Source: Mycobacterium sp. SMC-2 (GTDB lineage: Bacteria; Actinomycetota; Actinomycetes; Mycobacteriales; Mycobacteriaceae). Taken from it: a stretch of DNA of 64,000 bases. Position 1 is the stretch's first letter; the number at the start of each line of letters is the position of its first letter. The notes below the pieces were generated by a model. That model saw only the letters and a list, made by a program, of their open reading frames with translations. It did no database searches and was not told the DNA's origin. Position numbers and translations under genes: made by a program. The DNA lies in NCBI RefSeq assembly GCF_025263485.1, contig NZ_CP079863.1:4154001-4218000 (forward strand), in the 5' to 3' direction. Shown here one piece after another: positions 17,286 to 25,802 of this stretch.

Positions 17286-18398
17286 ATGGCTTACGAGAGC
17301 GGCGCCGAGCCGATCAAGATGGGCTACCTGATGGACTTTCGGCTGCCCGAGGGCTTTCCCAAGACGTACTTCGAGGATCTGACCCAGCCTTTCGACCTCG
17401 TCTTCGAGAAGGGTGTCGAGCAGGGGCTTATCGATCGGCCGATCGAGATCATCTACCGCGAGGTCGAAGGCCTGCCCAAGGGATCGGTCAAAGCGGTCGT
17501 GGACGCCTACGGCGAATTATGTGACGAGGGGTGCCTGGCCGTTTTCGGCCCGAATATCGGTGACAACGTGATCCCGGCCAGGGAAGCCATCGAGGAGCGT
17601 TTCAAGGTTCCGTGCATCAGCGTGACGGGATCGGACGCAGCGTTGGGTGAATGGGTTTTCGCGTTTCCGATGGGTTCGCACACCGACGAGCCGATCTTCT
17701 GGTCCGACCTACTGGCCAAGGGCGGTCACACCGAGGTCGGGGTGCTGGTGGAGCAGTCCCTGGTGGGCGAGGCATATCTCAAGAACTTCCGGGAGGCCGC
17801 CAAACGCAGGGGAATTCGCGTTGCCGCTGAAGCATCCATCGCACAGACGGCCGGCGACGTCACGGCCGCCGTCACCGCGCTGCACGACGCTAAGGTAGAG
17901 GCGATCGTGCACTGCGGCTTCGGCTTCGGGATAGTGTTCGTCAACCCGGCGCTGGAGGCGCTGGGGTGGGATCCGCCCCGGTTCTGCGGCACCGCCTTCC
18001 AGAACGCGTGGCTCAACCCCGTCATGTGGAACGCGCTCATGGGCTGGACCGGGGTCGACCAATACGACGAGGGCAACATGGTCGGGCAGCAATTCCTGGA
18101 CGAATACGACGAGGCCTACGGCAGGCGGCCGGAATGGTGCGTGCCGGTGGTCAATCGAGACGTGGCATGCACCCTGTTGCGGGCGCTCGCGGACGCCCAC
18201 CCGCTGAGCCCGCGCGGCGTGAAGGAGGCGCTCGAGCGCGTCAAGATGATGCCGGCCGCATCCGGCGCTCCCGGCACGCGGGTGTCATTCGGCAACTGGA
18301 CCCGCCGCGCCTGGATGGGTGCGGGCTACCTGGTGGCACGCCGGCTCGACGCCGACGGCGTCAATTCCCACCTCGTGGATCGTTTCGGCGTGGAGTAG
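17286..18398 (+). CDS. Periplasmic-binding-protein-like (type 1) protein without signal peptide
   Basis: A 370-residue protein of the Leu/Ile/Val-binding fold (type 1 periplasmic-binding superfamily). It begins PIKMGYLMDFRLPEG, contains CLAVFGPNIGDNVIPAREA and VPCISVTGSDAALGEWVFAFP, and ends with RVSFGNWTRRAWMGAGYLVARRL. No hydrophobic signal or lipobox precedes the first strand, and no ABC permease or ATPase gene is nearby. It therefore probably acts in the cytosol, for example as a ligand sensor or carrier. The ATG 17286 has GGAGGGAG upstream. It belongs to the P450/AveC island. Confidence 0.8.
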   Translation: MAYESGAEPIKMGYLMDFRLPEGFPKTYFEDLTQPFDLVFEKGVEQGLIDRPIEIIYREVEGLPKGSVKAVVDAYGELCDEGCLAVFGPNIGDNVIPAREAIEERFKVPCISVTGSDAALGEWVFAFPMGSHTDEPIFWSDLLAKGGHTEVGVLVEQSLVGEAYLKNFREAAKRRGIRVAAEASIAQTAGDVTAAVTALHDAKVEAIVHCGFGFGIVFVNPALEALGWDPPRFCGTAFQNAWLNPVMWNALMGWTGVDQYDEGNMVGQQFLDEYDEAYGRRPEWCVPVVNRDVACTLLRALADAHPLSPRGVKEALERVKMMPAASGAPGTRVSFGNWTRRAWMGAGYLVARRLDADGVNSHLVDRFGVE

Positions 18399-18402
18399 CG
18401 AT

Positions 18403-19377
18403 CTACCCGAGAGCCTCGGGCAGCACAACCTCGCCAACTCGCTTCAGGTACGGCCACGCAACGTCGGGTGGCAGCCCGCCACACAGCGGTGAGAGGTTGA
18501 GCACCTGACCATTGCGGACTCGCGAAACCGCTTCTGGCACTGAGATGATGATGTGCGAGGTGCCCGTCTCGCGCAACTCGTCGACGGTGTTCACGTGCGA
18601 GAAGCCGGCCGTCGTCTCGTCCCCGGGATTCCACGCGGCGTAGGTGCGCACGTCGTGCAGCAGGTGCTCGCCGATCTCCTTCCACGCCTGCTCCACGTCG
18701 TCGGCGACGAACACGACCGACGGCGTGTCGCGGCTGGGAAACATCGTCGGCCCGGGCTCGTGACCATGCTCGCGGCAGGCCTCCTCGTAGGCCTCCTGCA
18801 TGCCCGGTGCGTTGGCGTTGCCGAGCATCCCCAGGCCGTACCTGCCGGCCCGGCGGGCCGCGGCGACCGTTCCGCCGCCCCACATCAGTCCAGGCCCGCC
18901 GGCAGTCAGCGGACGCGGTGTCACGGTGATCCGTCGCCCGTCTTCGACGACGGTTTCACCGGCAAGCAGTCGCCGTAACAGCGCGAGTTTCTCGTCGCAG
19001 ACGCGGCCACGGGTCTTGATCGGCACGCCGAAGTGCTCGAACTCCTCGGGCCGGTAGCCCAAAGCCAGGATGTACGACGCCCGCCCGTTGCTGATGATGT
19101 CGAGAACCGCCATGTCCTCGGCGAGGCGCACGGTTTCGTAGAACGGGAGGATCAGGATCAGGCTCAGTGCCAGACGCTGGGTTCGCGCGGCCACCGCTGA
19201 GGCGAGCAAGAACGGTGACGGCAAATAGCCGTCCTCGGACCCGTGATGCTCACAAAGCACGGCGGCCAGACCGCCGTGTTCCTCTGCCCAGGCGGACATT
19301 TCGGGCGCCGCGGCGTACAGATCAGCGGGGGGCGCGGCCCACTCAGGATCGCGCATGTCGAAGCGCAATGTGTACAC
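18403..19377 (-). CDS. LLM class oxidoreductase, copy 1 of a duplicated pair
   Basis: A 324-residue luciferase-like monooxygenase beginning MYTLRFDMRDPEWAAPPADLY. Further motifs are CEHHGSEDGYLPSPFLLASA, GRASYILALGYRPEEFEHFGV and GPGLMWGGGTVAAARRAG. It is clearly paralogous to the gene at 20494-21471, with the same N-terminus, the EHHG motif and the DVAWxYL C-terminal motif. Coenzyme F420 or FMN is expected. It is transcribed after the reductase-like gene at 19423 with 45 bp between. Its stop is 4 bp from the convergent binding-protein stop. Confidence 0.85.
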   Translation of the reverse strand: MYTLRFDMRDPEWAAPPADLYAAAPEMSAWAEEHGGLAAVLCEHHGSEDGYLPSPFLLASAVAARTQRLALSLILILPFYETVRLAEDMAVLDIISNGRASYILALGYRPEEFEHFGVPIKTRGRVCDEKLALLRRLLAGETVVEDGRRITVTPRPLTAGGPGLMWGGGTVAAARRAGRYGLGMLGNANAPGMQEAYEEACREHGHEPGPTMFPSRDTPSVVFVADDVEQAWKEIGEHLLHDVRTYAAWNPGDETTAGFSHVNTVDELRETGTSHIIISVPEAVSRVRNGQVLNLSPLCGGLPPDVAWPYLKRVGEVVLPEALG

Positions 19378-19422
19378 GGCGAACTCCTAGGTGGCCTAAT
19401 CTTTGCGATGCACGTTACACGT

Positions 19423-20484
19423 TCAGTCGAAGGCGTAAAGCGGCAGCGTGGTCGGGATGTCCAGCGAGCTCAGCAGGCCCGCGGGCGCTCCCACGACATA
19501 GGGAATCGCGTTCACCACCCGCATCGCCGTGGCCGTCATCGCGGCGCGCCCCGCCGCATGGCCTTCGGCCGCACCTAGCGTCAGCACGCAGTGGATGTCG
19601 GGATCGCCTTCGATGTCGACCCGATACGTCGCGTCGGAGTCCGAGGTCGGCCAGTCGGGCGCGACATCGCGGGCCATCCGGATGACGTGCTCGATGACGA
19701 TGGCTTCCCGCCCGTTGACCACCCCCGCCGCCCGGGTCCGCACCGCACCGCAGGTCCCCGCCTTGATGGTGCCGAACGCGACCTCGATGTCGCAATGCGT
19801 CAACTCACGATCGAGCGAGCCGCGAATTTGTTCCACCTCGACCCCGAGGCCGTCTGCCATCAGGTATATCGGTGCTTTCCAAGCCATTTCGATGAATCCG
19901 GGCGTCTTCAGCATCGGCTCGAAATCCAGCGGCCGGCCAAACCCCATCCCGTCCATCATCACGTCGGCCACGGGATAGTGGTCGTTGAGAGCGACCTCGC
20001 TCGCCGTGATCCGGCGGATGCTCTTGGACTGTGTCGTCATCAGCAACGCCAGCTGATCGGAGGCGAAGCCGGGAAAAATGCCCGACACGTAGAACGACGC
20101 CCCGCCGGACGTGGCCGCCGCTTCCAGCTCGTCCCGCCAGTTGGGCGCGAAGTACGACGGCGGATACACCAGGCTCGTCGACGACGTCGATACCACGTTG
20201 ATGCCCGCCGCCAGCAGGCGCGCATAGTCGGGGACGGCGGCGCCGTCGCGCTCGGGGCCGCTCGCCGCGTACACCACGCAGTCGGGCTTCAACGCGATCA
20301 ACGCGTGGGCATCGTTGGTGGCTGGTAATCCCAGCGGCTCGCCGCCGGCCAATTCGCCGGCGTCCTTACCGATCTTGTCGGGCGAATGCACCCAGACGCC
20401 AACGAGTTCCAGATCGGGCCGGCGCCTGATGGCGTCGATCGCGATCGCGCCGACTCCCCCGGTGGCCCACACGACAACACGCAT
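19423..20484 (-). CDS. Dihydrodipicolinate-reductase-like oxidoreductase, copy 1
   Basis: A 353-residue NAD(P)-dependent protein. The N-terminal Rossmann part is VVVWATGGVGAIAIDAI with the sugar-edge segment LELVGVWVHSPDKIGKDAGEL. DCVVYAASGPERDG follows. The C-terminal part is unlike lysine-pathway DapB, so it belongs with the amine/diaminopentanoate-dehydrogenase-like relatives rather than lysine synthesis. It is paralogous to 21641-22735. It lies 9 bp after the LLM gene 20494-21471, forming a three-gene minus-strand unit. Substrate unknown. Confidence 0.8.
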   Translation of the reverse strand: MRVVVWATGGVGAIAIDAIRRRPDLELVGVWVHSPDKIGKDAGELAGGEPLGLPATNDAHALIALKPDCVVYAASGPERDGAAVPDYARLLAAGINVVSTSSTSLVYPPSYFAPNWRDELEAAATSGGASFYVSGIFPGFASDQLALLMTTQSKSIRRITASEVALNDHYPVADVMMDGMGFGRPLDFEPMLKTPGFIEMAWKAPIYLMADGLGVEVEQIRGSLDRELTHCDIEVAFGTIKAGTCGAVRTRAAGVVNGREAIVIEHVIRMARDVAPDWPTSDSDATYRVDIEGDPDIHCVLTLGAAEGHAAGRAAMTATAMRVVNAIPYVVGAPAGLLSSLDIPTTLPLYAFD

Positions 20485-20493
20485 AACCAGTCC

Positions 20494-21471
20494 TTACTCG
20501 TGGTGAGCTCGAGCGCTCGCGGCCGCGGCGCGCTCGAGATACGACCAGGCCACGTCGGGCGCAACGCCACCACAGAGCGGGTGCAAGGGCAGCGGTCGCC
20601 CGCTGCGCACAAAGTCCGCCGCCTCGTCGACGGTGAAGATGCGGTAAGGTCCGCCCTCTTCGCGCAACCCCGCCACGCTGGTGGCCCGGGTGATGCTGGC
20701 CACCGAGTCGTCGTGTGGCCGATAGGACGCCGCCGTCTGCGCGTCATGCAACAGGTTCGGCCCCAGCTCGTCCCACGCCTCGTCGATGTCGTCGGCGACG
20801 AAAACCGCTGTCGGGGAATCCGGTTGGGGAAACTGGATGATCCCGGGTTCGTGCCCGTGCGCGCGGCACTGGGCCTCGTAGTATTCCTTGAGGCCGGGCG
20901 ATGCGGTCTGCGAGATGAACCCCATCCCGTGCGCGCCGGCCCGCCGCGCCGCGGCCTTGCTACCGCCCGCAATCAGCACCATGGGCCCGTTCGGCGACGC
21001 GCACGGCGGCGTGACGCGCACCCGGCGGCCGCGATATTCGACCGGTTCGCCGCGCACCAGTGGGCCGAGCACAGCCAGCGTCTCGTCGGCGACTCGGCCG
21101 CGCGTGCCCATGTCGACGCCGAAGTGGTCGTATTCCTCGCGTCGATGCCCGACGCCGAACGCATAGGAGACCCGGCCGCGGCTGATCAGATCGAGCACGC
21201 TCATCTCCTCGGCGAGCCGGACGGGATCCCACAACGGAATCGGCACCGCCGCAAGCAGGATCGCCAGCGTGCGCGTCCTGGCCGCGATCGCCGAAGCCAG
21301 GGTCAGCGGCGCCGGCAGGTGGCCGTCGTCCGCGCCGTGATGCTCCGACAGCACCGCCAGCACGCCGCCGCGAGTTTCCGCCCAGGCGCACATGTCGATG
21401 GCCGCGGCGTACAGGTCGGCTGCCGGCGCGGCCCACGTCGGGGCGCGCATGTCGAACCTGAGGGTGAACAT
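20494..21471 (-). CDS. LLM class oxidoreductase, copy 2 of a duplicated pair
   Basis: A 325-residue LLM protein starting MFTLRFDMRAPTWAAPAADLYAAA from ATG 21471. The frame opens 4 codons earlier, but the paralogue at 18403 starts at the equivalent Met. Motifs are SEHHGADDGHLPAP, GRVSYAFGVGHRREEYDHFGV, GPMVLIAGGSKAAARRAG and DVAWSYLERA. It is first in the minus-strand unit LLM, reductase-like, LLM. A palindrome related to the TetR operator lies 28 bp upstream of its start. Confidence 0.85.
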   Translation of the reverse strand: MFTLRFDMRAPTWAAPAADLYAAAIDMCAWAETRGGVLAVLSEHHGADDGHLPAPLTLASAIAARTRTLAILLAAVPIPLWDPVRLAEEMSVLDLISRGRVSYAFGVGHRREEYDHFGVDMGTRGRVADETLAVLGPLVRGEPVEYRGRRVRVTPPCASPNGPMVLIAGGSKAAARRAGAHGMGFISQTASPGLKEYYEAQCRAHGHEPGIIQFPQPDSPTAVFVADDIDEAWDELGPNLLHDAQTAASYRPHDDSVASITRATSVAGLREEGGPYRIFTVDEAADFVRSGRPLPLHPLCGGVAPDVAWSYLERAAAASARAHHE

Positions 21472-21499
21472 CAGCAGCACCATAACCTAAAATTTGTTC

Positions 21500-21525
21500 G
21501 TTAAGATAGTGCGCGCTTTCCTAAC
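21500..21525. promoter_or_regulatory. Second GATAGTG-type palindrome between divergent LLM and reductase-like genes
   Basis: A 26-bp near-palindrome starts GTTAAGATAGTGC. Ten of 13 base pairs match, plus one G-T. Its 16-bp core GATAGTGCGCGCTTTC aligns with GATAGTGTGCACTATC at 16264, with 13 of 16 identical. It sits between the minus-strand LLM start (21471) and the plus-strand reductase-like start (21641). Confidence 0.55.
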
Positions 21526-21640
21526 CCCTTGACCGGGCGGGTTCGCGGCTGTTAGCTTCCGAATCGAACGTTGGGTAACCGCCTGCGTAAGGGCAACGGC
21601 CGCCTCGGCTTTCATCGCGCACGCACTGAGGAGGAACAAG

Positions 21641-22735
21641 ATGACAGCTCACCGCGTGGTGGTGTGGGCGACGGGCGGCATCGGGTCGATCGCCATCCGC
21701 ACCATTGCGCGTCGCCCCAATCTGGAATTGGTCGGCGTGTGGGTGCACTCGCCGGAAAAGGATGGCAAGGACGCCGGCGAACTCGCCAACGGCGAGCCGA
21801 TCGGTCTGGCCGCCACCACCGATGCCGACGCGCTCATCGCGCTGAAGCCCGACTGCGTCATCTACGCCGCCAGCGGCCCGGAGCGCGACGCGCTGGCCAT
21901 CCCGGATTACGTCAGGCTGCTCGAGTCCGGCATCAACGTCGTCACGACCAGCACCACCCGACTGGTCAACCCGCACGCCTACGAACCCGCCGAATGGCGC
22001 AACCAACTGATGGCCGCGGCCAAGCAGGGCCAGGTATCGCTGTACGCGTCGGGGATCGAGCCCGGCTTCGCCGCCGATTATTTGCCCCTGGTGCTGTCCA
22101 CCCAGTCGTCGTCCATCGACAAGATCCACGCGTACGAGATCGGCCTGTACGACGACTACGGCGTCCCCGACATCATGAGCGACGCACTGGGTTTCGGCCG
22201 GCCGCTGGACTACCGGCCCTGGATCGGCTTCCCCGGCGCCATCGCCGGCGAATGGCAGGGGCAGATCCGGTTGGTCGCCGACGCACTCGGCGTCGAAGTC
22301 CAAGAGGTGCGCGAATATTTCGACCGCGCGGTCACCAACCGGACGCTGGAGGTCGCCATGGGCACCGTCGAGGCCGGGACGTGCGGTGCGCTGCGGATAC
22401 GGGCGATCGGCGTGGTCGACGGCCGTGAGGCGATCGTCATCGAGCACGTGACCCGGCTCGCCCACGACGTCGCCCCGGACTGGCCGACCGGGATCGGCGA
22501 CCTGTCCTACCGTGTGATGATCAGCGGCGACCCCGACATCGATTGCACCCTGGCGGCGACGCTGAAGGATCCGCGCAAGGCCGGGGTGGCCGGAATGACT
22601 TCGGGGGCGGGCGCCATGGTCGCGACCGCGATGCGCGTCGTCAACGCAGTGCCGTATGTCGTTGCCGCAGAACCTGGGTTGTTGAGTTCGGTGGATCTAC
22701 CGCTGACGATTCCAAAGCACGCGTTTGCCACTTAG
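21641..22735 (+). CDS. Dihydrodipicolinate-reductase-like oxidoreductase, copy 2
   Basis: A 364-residue paralogue of 19423-20484, sharing VVVWATGGIGSIAIRTI, LELVGVWVHSPEKDGKDAGEL, DCVIYAASGPERD, DALGFGRPLDY and GREAIVIEHVTRLAHDVAPDWP. It has an NAD(P)-binding N-terminus and a different C-terminal domain from lysine-pathway DapB. The start ATG 21641 has GAGGA upstream. It is divergent from the LLM copy 2 gene, with the palindrome between them. It is followed 9 bp later by the aminotransferase gene, which belongs to the conserved block, so this gene may mark the island edge. Confidence 0.82.
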   Translation: MTAHRVVVWATGGIGSIAIRTIARRPNLELVGVWVHSPEKDGKDAGELANGEPIGLAATTDADALIALKPDCVIYAASGPERDALAIPDYVRLLESGINVVTTSTTRLVNPHAYEPAEWRNQLMAAAKQGQVSLYASGIEPGFAADYLPLVLSTQSSSIDKIHAYEIGLYDDYGVPDIMSDALGFGRPLDYRPWIGFPGAIAGEWQGQIRLVADALGVEVQEVREYFDRAVTNRTLEVAMGTVEAGTCGALRIRAIGVVDGREAIVIEHVTRLAHDVAPDWPTGIGDLSYRVMISGDPDIDCTLAATLKDPRKAGVAGMTSGAGAMVATAMRVVNAVPYVVAAEPGLLSSVDLPLTIPKHAFAT

Positions 22736-22744
22736 TCTGCCGGG

Positions 22745-23944
22745 GTGACGTTTAACCCACTCGAGGAAATCACGCTGCGGCAACTGCGGCTGCGCACCAG
22801 CATGAAGTGGCGCGCGCATCCGGCCGACGTCCTGCCGCTCTGGGTCGCGGAGATGGACGTCAACCTGGCGCCGACGGTGGCCGACGCCCTGCGCCGGGCG
22901 ATCGACATCGGTGACACCGGATACCCGTGCGGCACCGCGTTCGCCGAGGCGGTCAGTGAATTCGCCTCGCGGCGTTGGCAATGGCACGACCTGGCGGTCA
23001 GCCGCACCGCGATCGTCCCGGACGTGATGCTCGCCGCCGTCGAGGTGCTGCGTCTTCTCACCGACCGTGGCGACGCCGTCGTCGTCAACCCGCCGGTCTA
23101 TGCGCCGTTCTACGCGTTCGTGTCGCACGATGGCCGCCGAATCGTCGAAGCGCCGCTGGGCGCCGAGGGCCGAATTGACCTGGACGCCTTGGAGAATGCC
23201 TTCGCGCGTGCCGGCGCATCGGGCCGAAAGGTTGCGTACTTGCTGTGCAACCCGCACAACCCGACCGGTACCGTGCACACCGCCGAGGAACTGCGCCAGG
23301 TCGCCGAGCTTGCCCGCCGGTTCGCCGTCCGGGTGGTGTCGGATGAGATCCACTCGCCCGTCGTCTTGCCGGGGTCGCGTTTCACCCCGTACCTGACCGT
23401 GCCCGGAGCGGAGAACGCTTTCGCCCTCACGTCCGCCTCCAAGGCCTGGAACTTGTCCGGCCTCAAGGCGGCGTTGGCGATCGCCGGACCGGAGGCGGTC
23501 GCGGACCTGCACCGGATGCCCGAGGAGGTCAGTCATGGACCGAGCCACTTCGGCGTGATCGCCCACGCCGAAGCGTTCCGAACCGGCGGCGACTGGCTCG
23601 ACGACCTGCTGCGCGGCCTGGATCAAAATCGGGCGCTGCTCGGCGACCTGGTCGCCGAGCACCTGCCGAGGGTGAAATACCTTTGGCCGCAGGGGACTTA
23701 CCTCGCGTGGCTCGATTGCCGGGAGCTCGGGTTCGTCGAAGAAGCCGCCGACGGTCTTGCGGTGGTCGCCGACCTGTCCGGGCCCGCCCGGTGGTTCCTC
23801 GACCACGCCCGGGTGGCGCTCAGTTCCGGTCACGTCTTCGGAACCGGCGGCGCGGGGCACGTCAGATTGAACTTCGCGACCTCGCGGGCCATCCTCACCG
23901 AGGCGGTGTCGCGGATGGGCCGGGCCCTCGCCGACGCCGGCTAG
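22745..23944 (+). CDS. PLP-dependent aminotransferase, MalY/PatB (cystathionine beta-lyase) type
   Basis: A 399-residue fold-type I PLP enzyme. Motifs are [33 protein letters not shown], the DEIHSPV aspartate, and the PLP lysine in [13 protein letters not shown]. The pattern VAEMD...NPHNPxG...SASKxWNLxG is that of MalY/PatB enzymes, which cleave cystathionine-like C-S bonds or transaminate. It matches M. tuberculosis Rv2294 in family and context. The start is GTG 22745. Its last 4 bases overlap the convergent DUF2652 gene. Confidence 0.9.
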   Translation: MTFNPLEEITLRQLRLRTSMKWRAHPADVLPLWVAEMDVNLAPTVADALRRAIDIGDTGYPCGTAFAEAVSEFASRRWQWHDLAVSRTAIVPDVMLAAVEVLRLLTDRGDAVVVNPPVYAPFYAFVSHDGRRIVEAPLGAEGRIDLDALENAFARAGASGRKVAYLLCNPHNPTGTVHTAEELRQVAELARRFAVRVVSDEIHSPVVLPGSRFTPYLTVPGAENAFALTSASKAWNLSGLKAALAIAGPEAVADLHRMPEEVSHGPSHFGVIAHAEAFRTGGDWLDDLLRGLDQNRALLGDLVAEHLPRVKYLWPQGTYLAWLDCRELGFVEEAADGLAVVADLSGPARWFLDHARVALSSGHVFGTGGAGHVRLNFATSRAILTEAVSRMGRALADAG

Positions 23945-24669
23945 GCGGGTATCTCCTCGGCGCCCCGGCCCAAGTTGCGGAAGCCCTCCGCGGGCTCCTT
24001 GAAGCCAAGCACGAACGGCAGCGAACTCAACTCGAGCTTCATCGTCGCCCCGAGCCGGCGAAGGAAGCTGTACTCGGGCGGGGCAAGGGAAACCTGCGAC
24101 GTCGCGAGGTCGATGTAGTACGTCGGTGTCTCCCCGATGTCGTCGAAGATGTGGGTCAGCGGTTTGCAGAGCGAACGCACCGGCTCGTCGAGGCACGCCG
24201 CGACGGGATCGGTCATCAGCACGTATTCGGCCACGGGCACCAGGTTTTTCAGCATTCGATGCACCAGGATGACGTCGTAACCCGCGAGTTCGACGTGGCG
24301 CTTCACCCGTTGCTCGGCCACTTCACCCTGGTGGACGACGAACTTCAACGAGAGGTTGTCCAATTGCGCGCAACTCGCACACTCGCAGGCGAGATCCTTC
24401 TTGAAGCGCTCCCGCCGCGCGATGAACGCCTCCCGCATCCGGGACAGCCGGTCACACACCAGCACTTTGGCGTCGCCGTCGGGCGCCCAGAAGAACGCGG
24501 CGTCGCCCTCCAGCTTCGCCAGCTTCAGGCCTCTGCCCGCGTCGATCACCGACTCCAGCAGGCCCGCCACCGTCAACTGCGCGTGGGCCAGGTGGGTGCG
24601 GTTCCACTGCATGTAGCTGGTGTAGCCGCCGATGTCGGCAATGATCAGGACCGCGCGCCGAATCGCCAT
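23941..24669 (-). CDS. DUF2652 protein (degenerate cyclase-like)
   Basis: A 242-residue cytoplasmic protein of the DUF2652 family (Rv2295-like). [17 protein letters not shown] is reminiscent of the class III cyclase metal-binding strand, and [14 protein letters not shown] resembles the GDG loop. A short Cys motif CECASC is present. The cyclase residues are incomplete, so catalytic activity is doubtful. ATG 24669 is preferred over TTG 24675. It is divergent from the haloalkane dehalogenase gene and convergent with the aminotransferase gene. Confidence 0.82.
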   Translation of the reverse strand: MAIRRAVLIIADIGGYTSYMQWNRTHLAHAQLTVAGLLESVIDAGRGLKLAKLEGDAAFFWAPDGDAKVLVCDRLSRMREAFIARRERFKKDLACECASCAQLDNLSLKFVVHQGEVAEQRVKRHVELAGYDVILVHRMLKNLVPVAEYVLMTDPVAACLDEPVRSLCKPLTHIFDDIGETPTYYIDLATSQVSLAPPEYSFLRRLGATMKLELSSLPFVLGFKEPAEGFRNLGRGAEEIPA

Positions 24670-24729
24670 GAGCAAGCCAGTTTACTGGCCACGCGACGTC
24701 TAGCCCAATGAAATCTCCCACTAGACGAA

Positions 24730-24745
24730 CTCGCGTTGTCGCGAG
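24730..24745. promoter_or_regulatory. CTCGCG-TTGT-CGCGAG palindrome upstream of the dehalogenase
   Basis: A perfect 6-bp inverted repeat with a 4-base spacer lies in the 114-bp gap between the divergent DUF2652 and dehalogenase genes. CTAG also occurs on both flanks. It is a candidate operator. Confidence 0.4.
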
Positions 24746-24783
24746 AGGCTAGCAGAGGCGCCCGCGCACCGGAGGAGCTGAGT

Positions 24784-25689
24784 ATGGATGTGCTACGAAC
24801 CCCGGATTCCCGATTCGAAAATTTGGAGGGCTATCCGTTCGTAGCGAACTACGTTGACGTCGCGGCAAGCGACACCCAGTCGGTACGCATGCATTTCCTG
24901 GACGAGGGGCCGGCCGACGGGCCGCCGATCGTGCTGCTGCACGGGGAGCCCACCTGGAGCTACCTCTACCGGACGATGATCCAGCCGCTCGCCGACGCCG
25001 GGAACCGCGTGCTGGCGCCTGACCTGATCGGCTTTGGCCGCTCGGACAAGCCCAGCCGGATCGAGGATTACACCTACCAGCGGCACGTCGACTGGGTGAC
25101 CTCCTGGTTCGAGCGGCTCAACCTCAAGGATGTGACGCTGTTCGTGCAGGACTGGGGCTCGCTGATCGGACTGCGCATCGCCGCCGAGCAGGGTGACCGC
25201 ATCGCGCGGCTCGTGGTGGCCAATGGTTTCCTGCCGACCGCGCAGCGACGCACCCCGCCCGCCTTCTATGTCTGGCGGGCGTTCGCGCGCTACTCCCCCG
25301 TGCTGCCCGCGGGCCGCATCGTGTCCGTGGGTACCGTGCGCCGGGTATCCGCCAGGGTGCGCGCGGGGTATGACGCCCCGTTTCCCGACAAGGCCTATCA
25401 GGCCGGGGCCCGCGCCTTCCCGCAGCTGGTGCCGACCTCACCGGATGATCCGGCGGTCCCCGCCAATAGGGCGGCATGGAAAGCACTGGGCCAATGGGAG
25501 AAACCCTTCCTCGCCATCTTCGGGGCCCGCGACCCCATCCTCGGACAGGCGGACCGTCCGCTCATCCAGCACATTCCCGGCGCCGCGGGGCAACCGCACG
25601 CCCGCATCAACGCCAGTCACTTCATCCAGGAAGACTCCGGACCCGAACTGGCCGAACGCGTTCTGTCCTGGCAGCAGGCGCTGCGCTGA
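24784..25689 (+). CDS. dhmA: Haloalkane dehalogenase (Rv2296/DhmA-like)
   Basis: A 301-residue alpha/beta hydrolase of the haloalkane dehalogenase class. The oxyanion motif is [11 protein letters not shown] (residues 53-63), the nucleophile Asp123 lies in VQDWGSLIG with Trp124 as a halide ligand, and the catalytic His is near residue 279 in NASHFIQED. It hydrolyses carbon-halogen bonds to alcohols in the cytosol. Sequence, length and neighbours match M. tuberculosis Rv2296. The start ATG 24784 has GGAGG 8 bases upstream; the open frame extends 16 codons further without support. Confidence 0.9.
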   Translation: MDVLRTPDSRFENLEGYPFVANYVDVAASDTQSVRMHFLDEGPADGPPIVLLHGEPTWSYLYRTMIQPLADAGNRVLAPDLIGFGRSDKPSRIEDYTYQRHVDWVTSWFERLNLKDVTLFVQDWGSLIGLRIAAEQGDRIARLVVANGFLPTAQRRTPPAFYVWRAFARYSPVLPAGRIVSVGTVRRVSARVRAGYDAPFPDKAYQAGARAFPQLVPTSPDDPAVPANRAAWKALGQWEKPFLAIFGARDPILGQADRPLIQHIPGAAGQPHARINASHFIQEDSGPELAERVLSWQQALR

Positions 25690-25702
25690 CCGCGCTTGGA
25701 AC

Positions 25703-25763
25703 GCCGAGATCGACGCCAGCGTGCGGCTCGCTCGCACTTCTTCGCACCAACATTGATCTCGGC
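25703..25763. terminator. Imperfect hairpin between convergent dehalogenase and CysQ-like genes
   Basis: GCCGAGATC (25703-25711) pairs with GATCTCGGC (25755-25763), extendable by one wobble and one more pair. A short inner stem GTGCG/CGCAC lies within the loop. It is in the 113-bp gap between two convergent genes. Confidence 0.4.
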
Positions 25764-25802
25764 AACCGCGCCGCGCACGAAATACGTTGCGTCGACTGAG
25801 AG

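Noticed and set aside
20484..22735. Lysine-pathway dapB
   Set aside because: Only the N-terminal Rossmann part resembles it. The C-terminal domain and the length (353-364 residues) do not fit DapB, and the genes are paired with LLM oxidoreductases.
22697..24196. 499-residue minus-strand frame over the aminotransferase
   Set aside because: It is antisense to an enzyme with all PLP motifs and has no recognisable domain.
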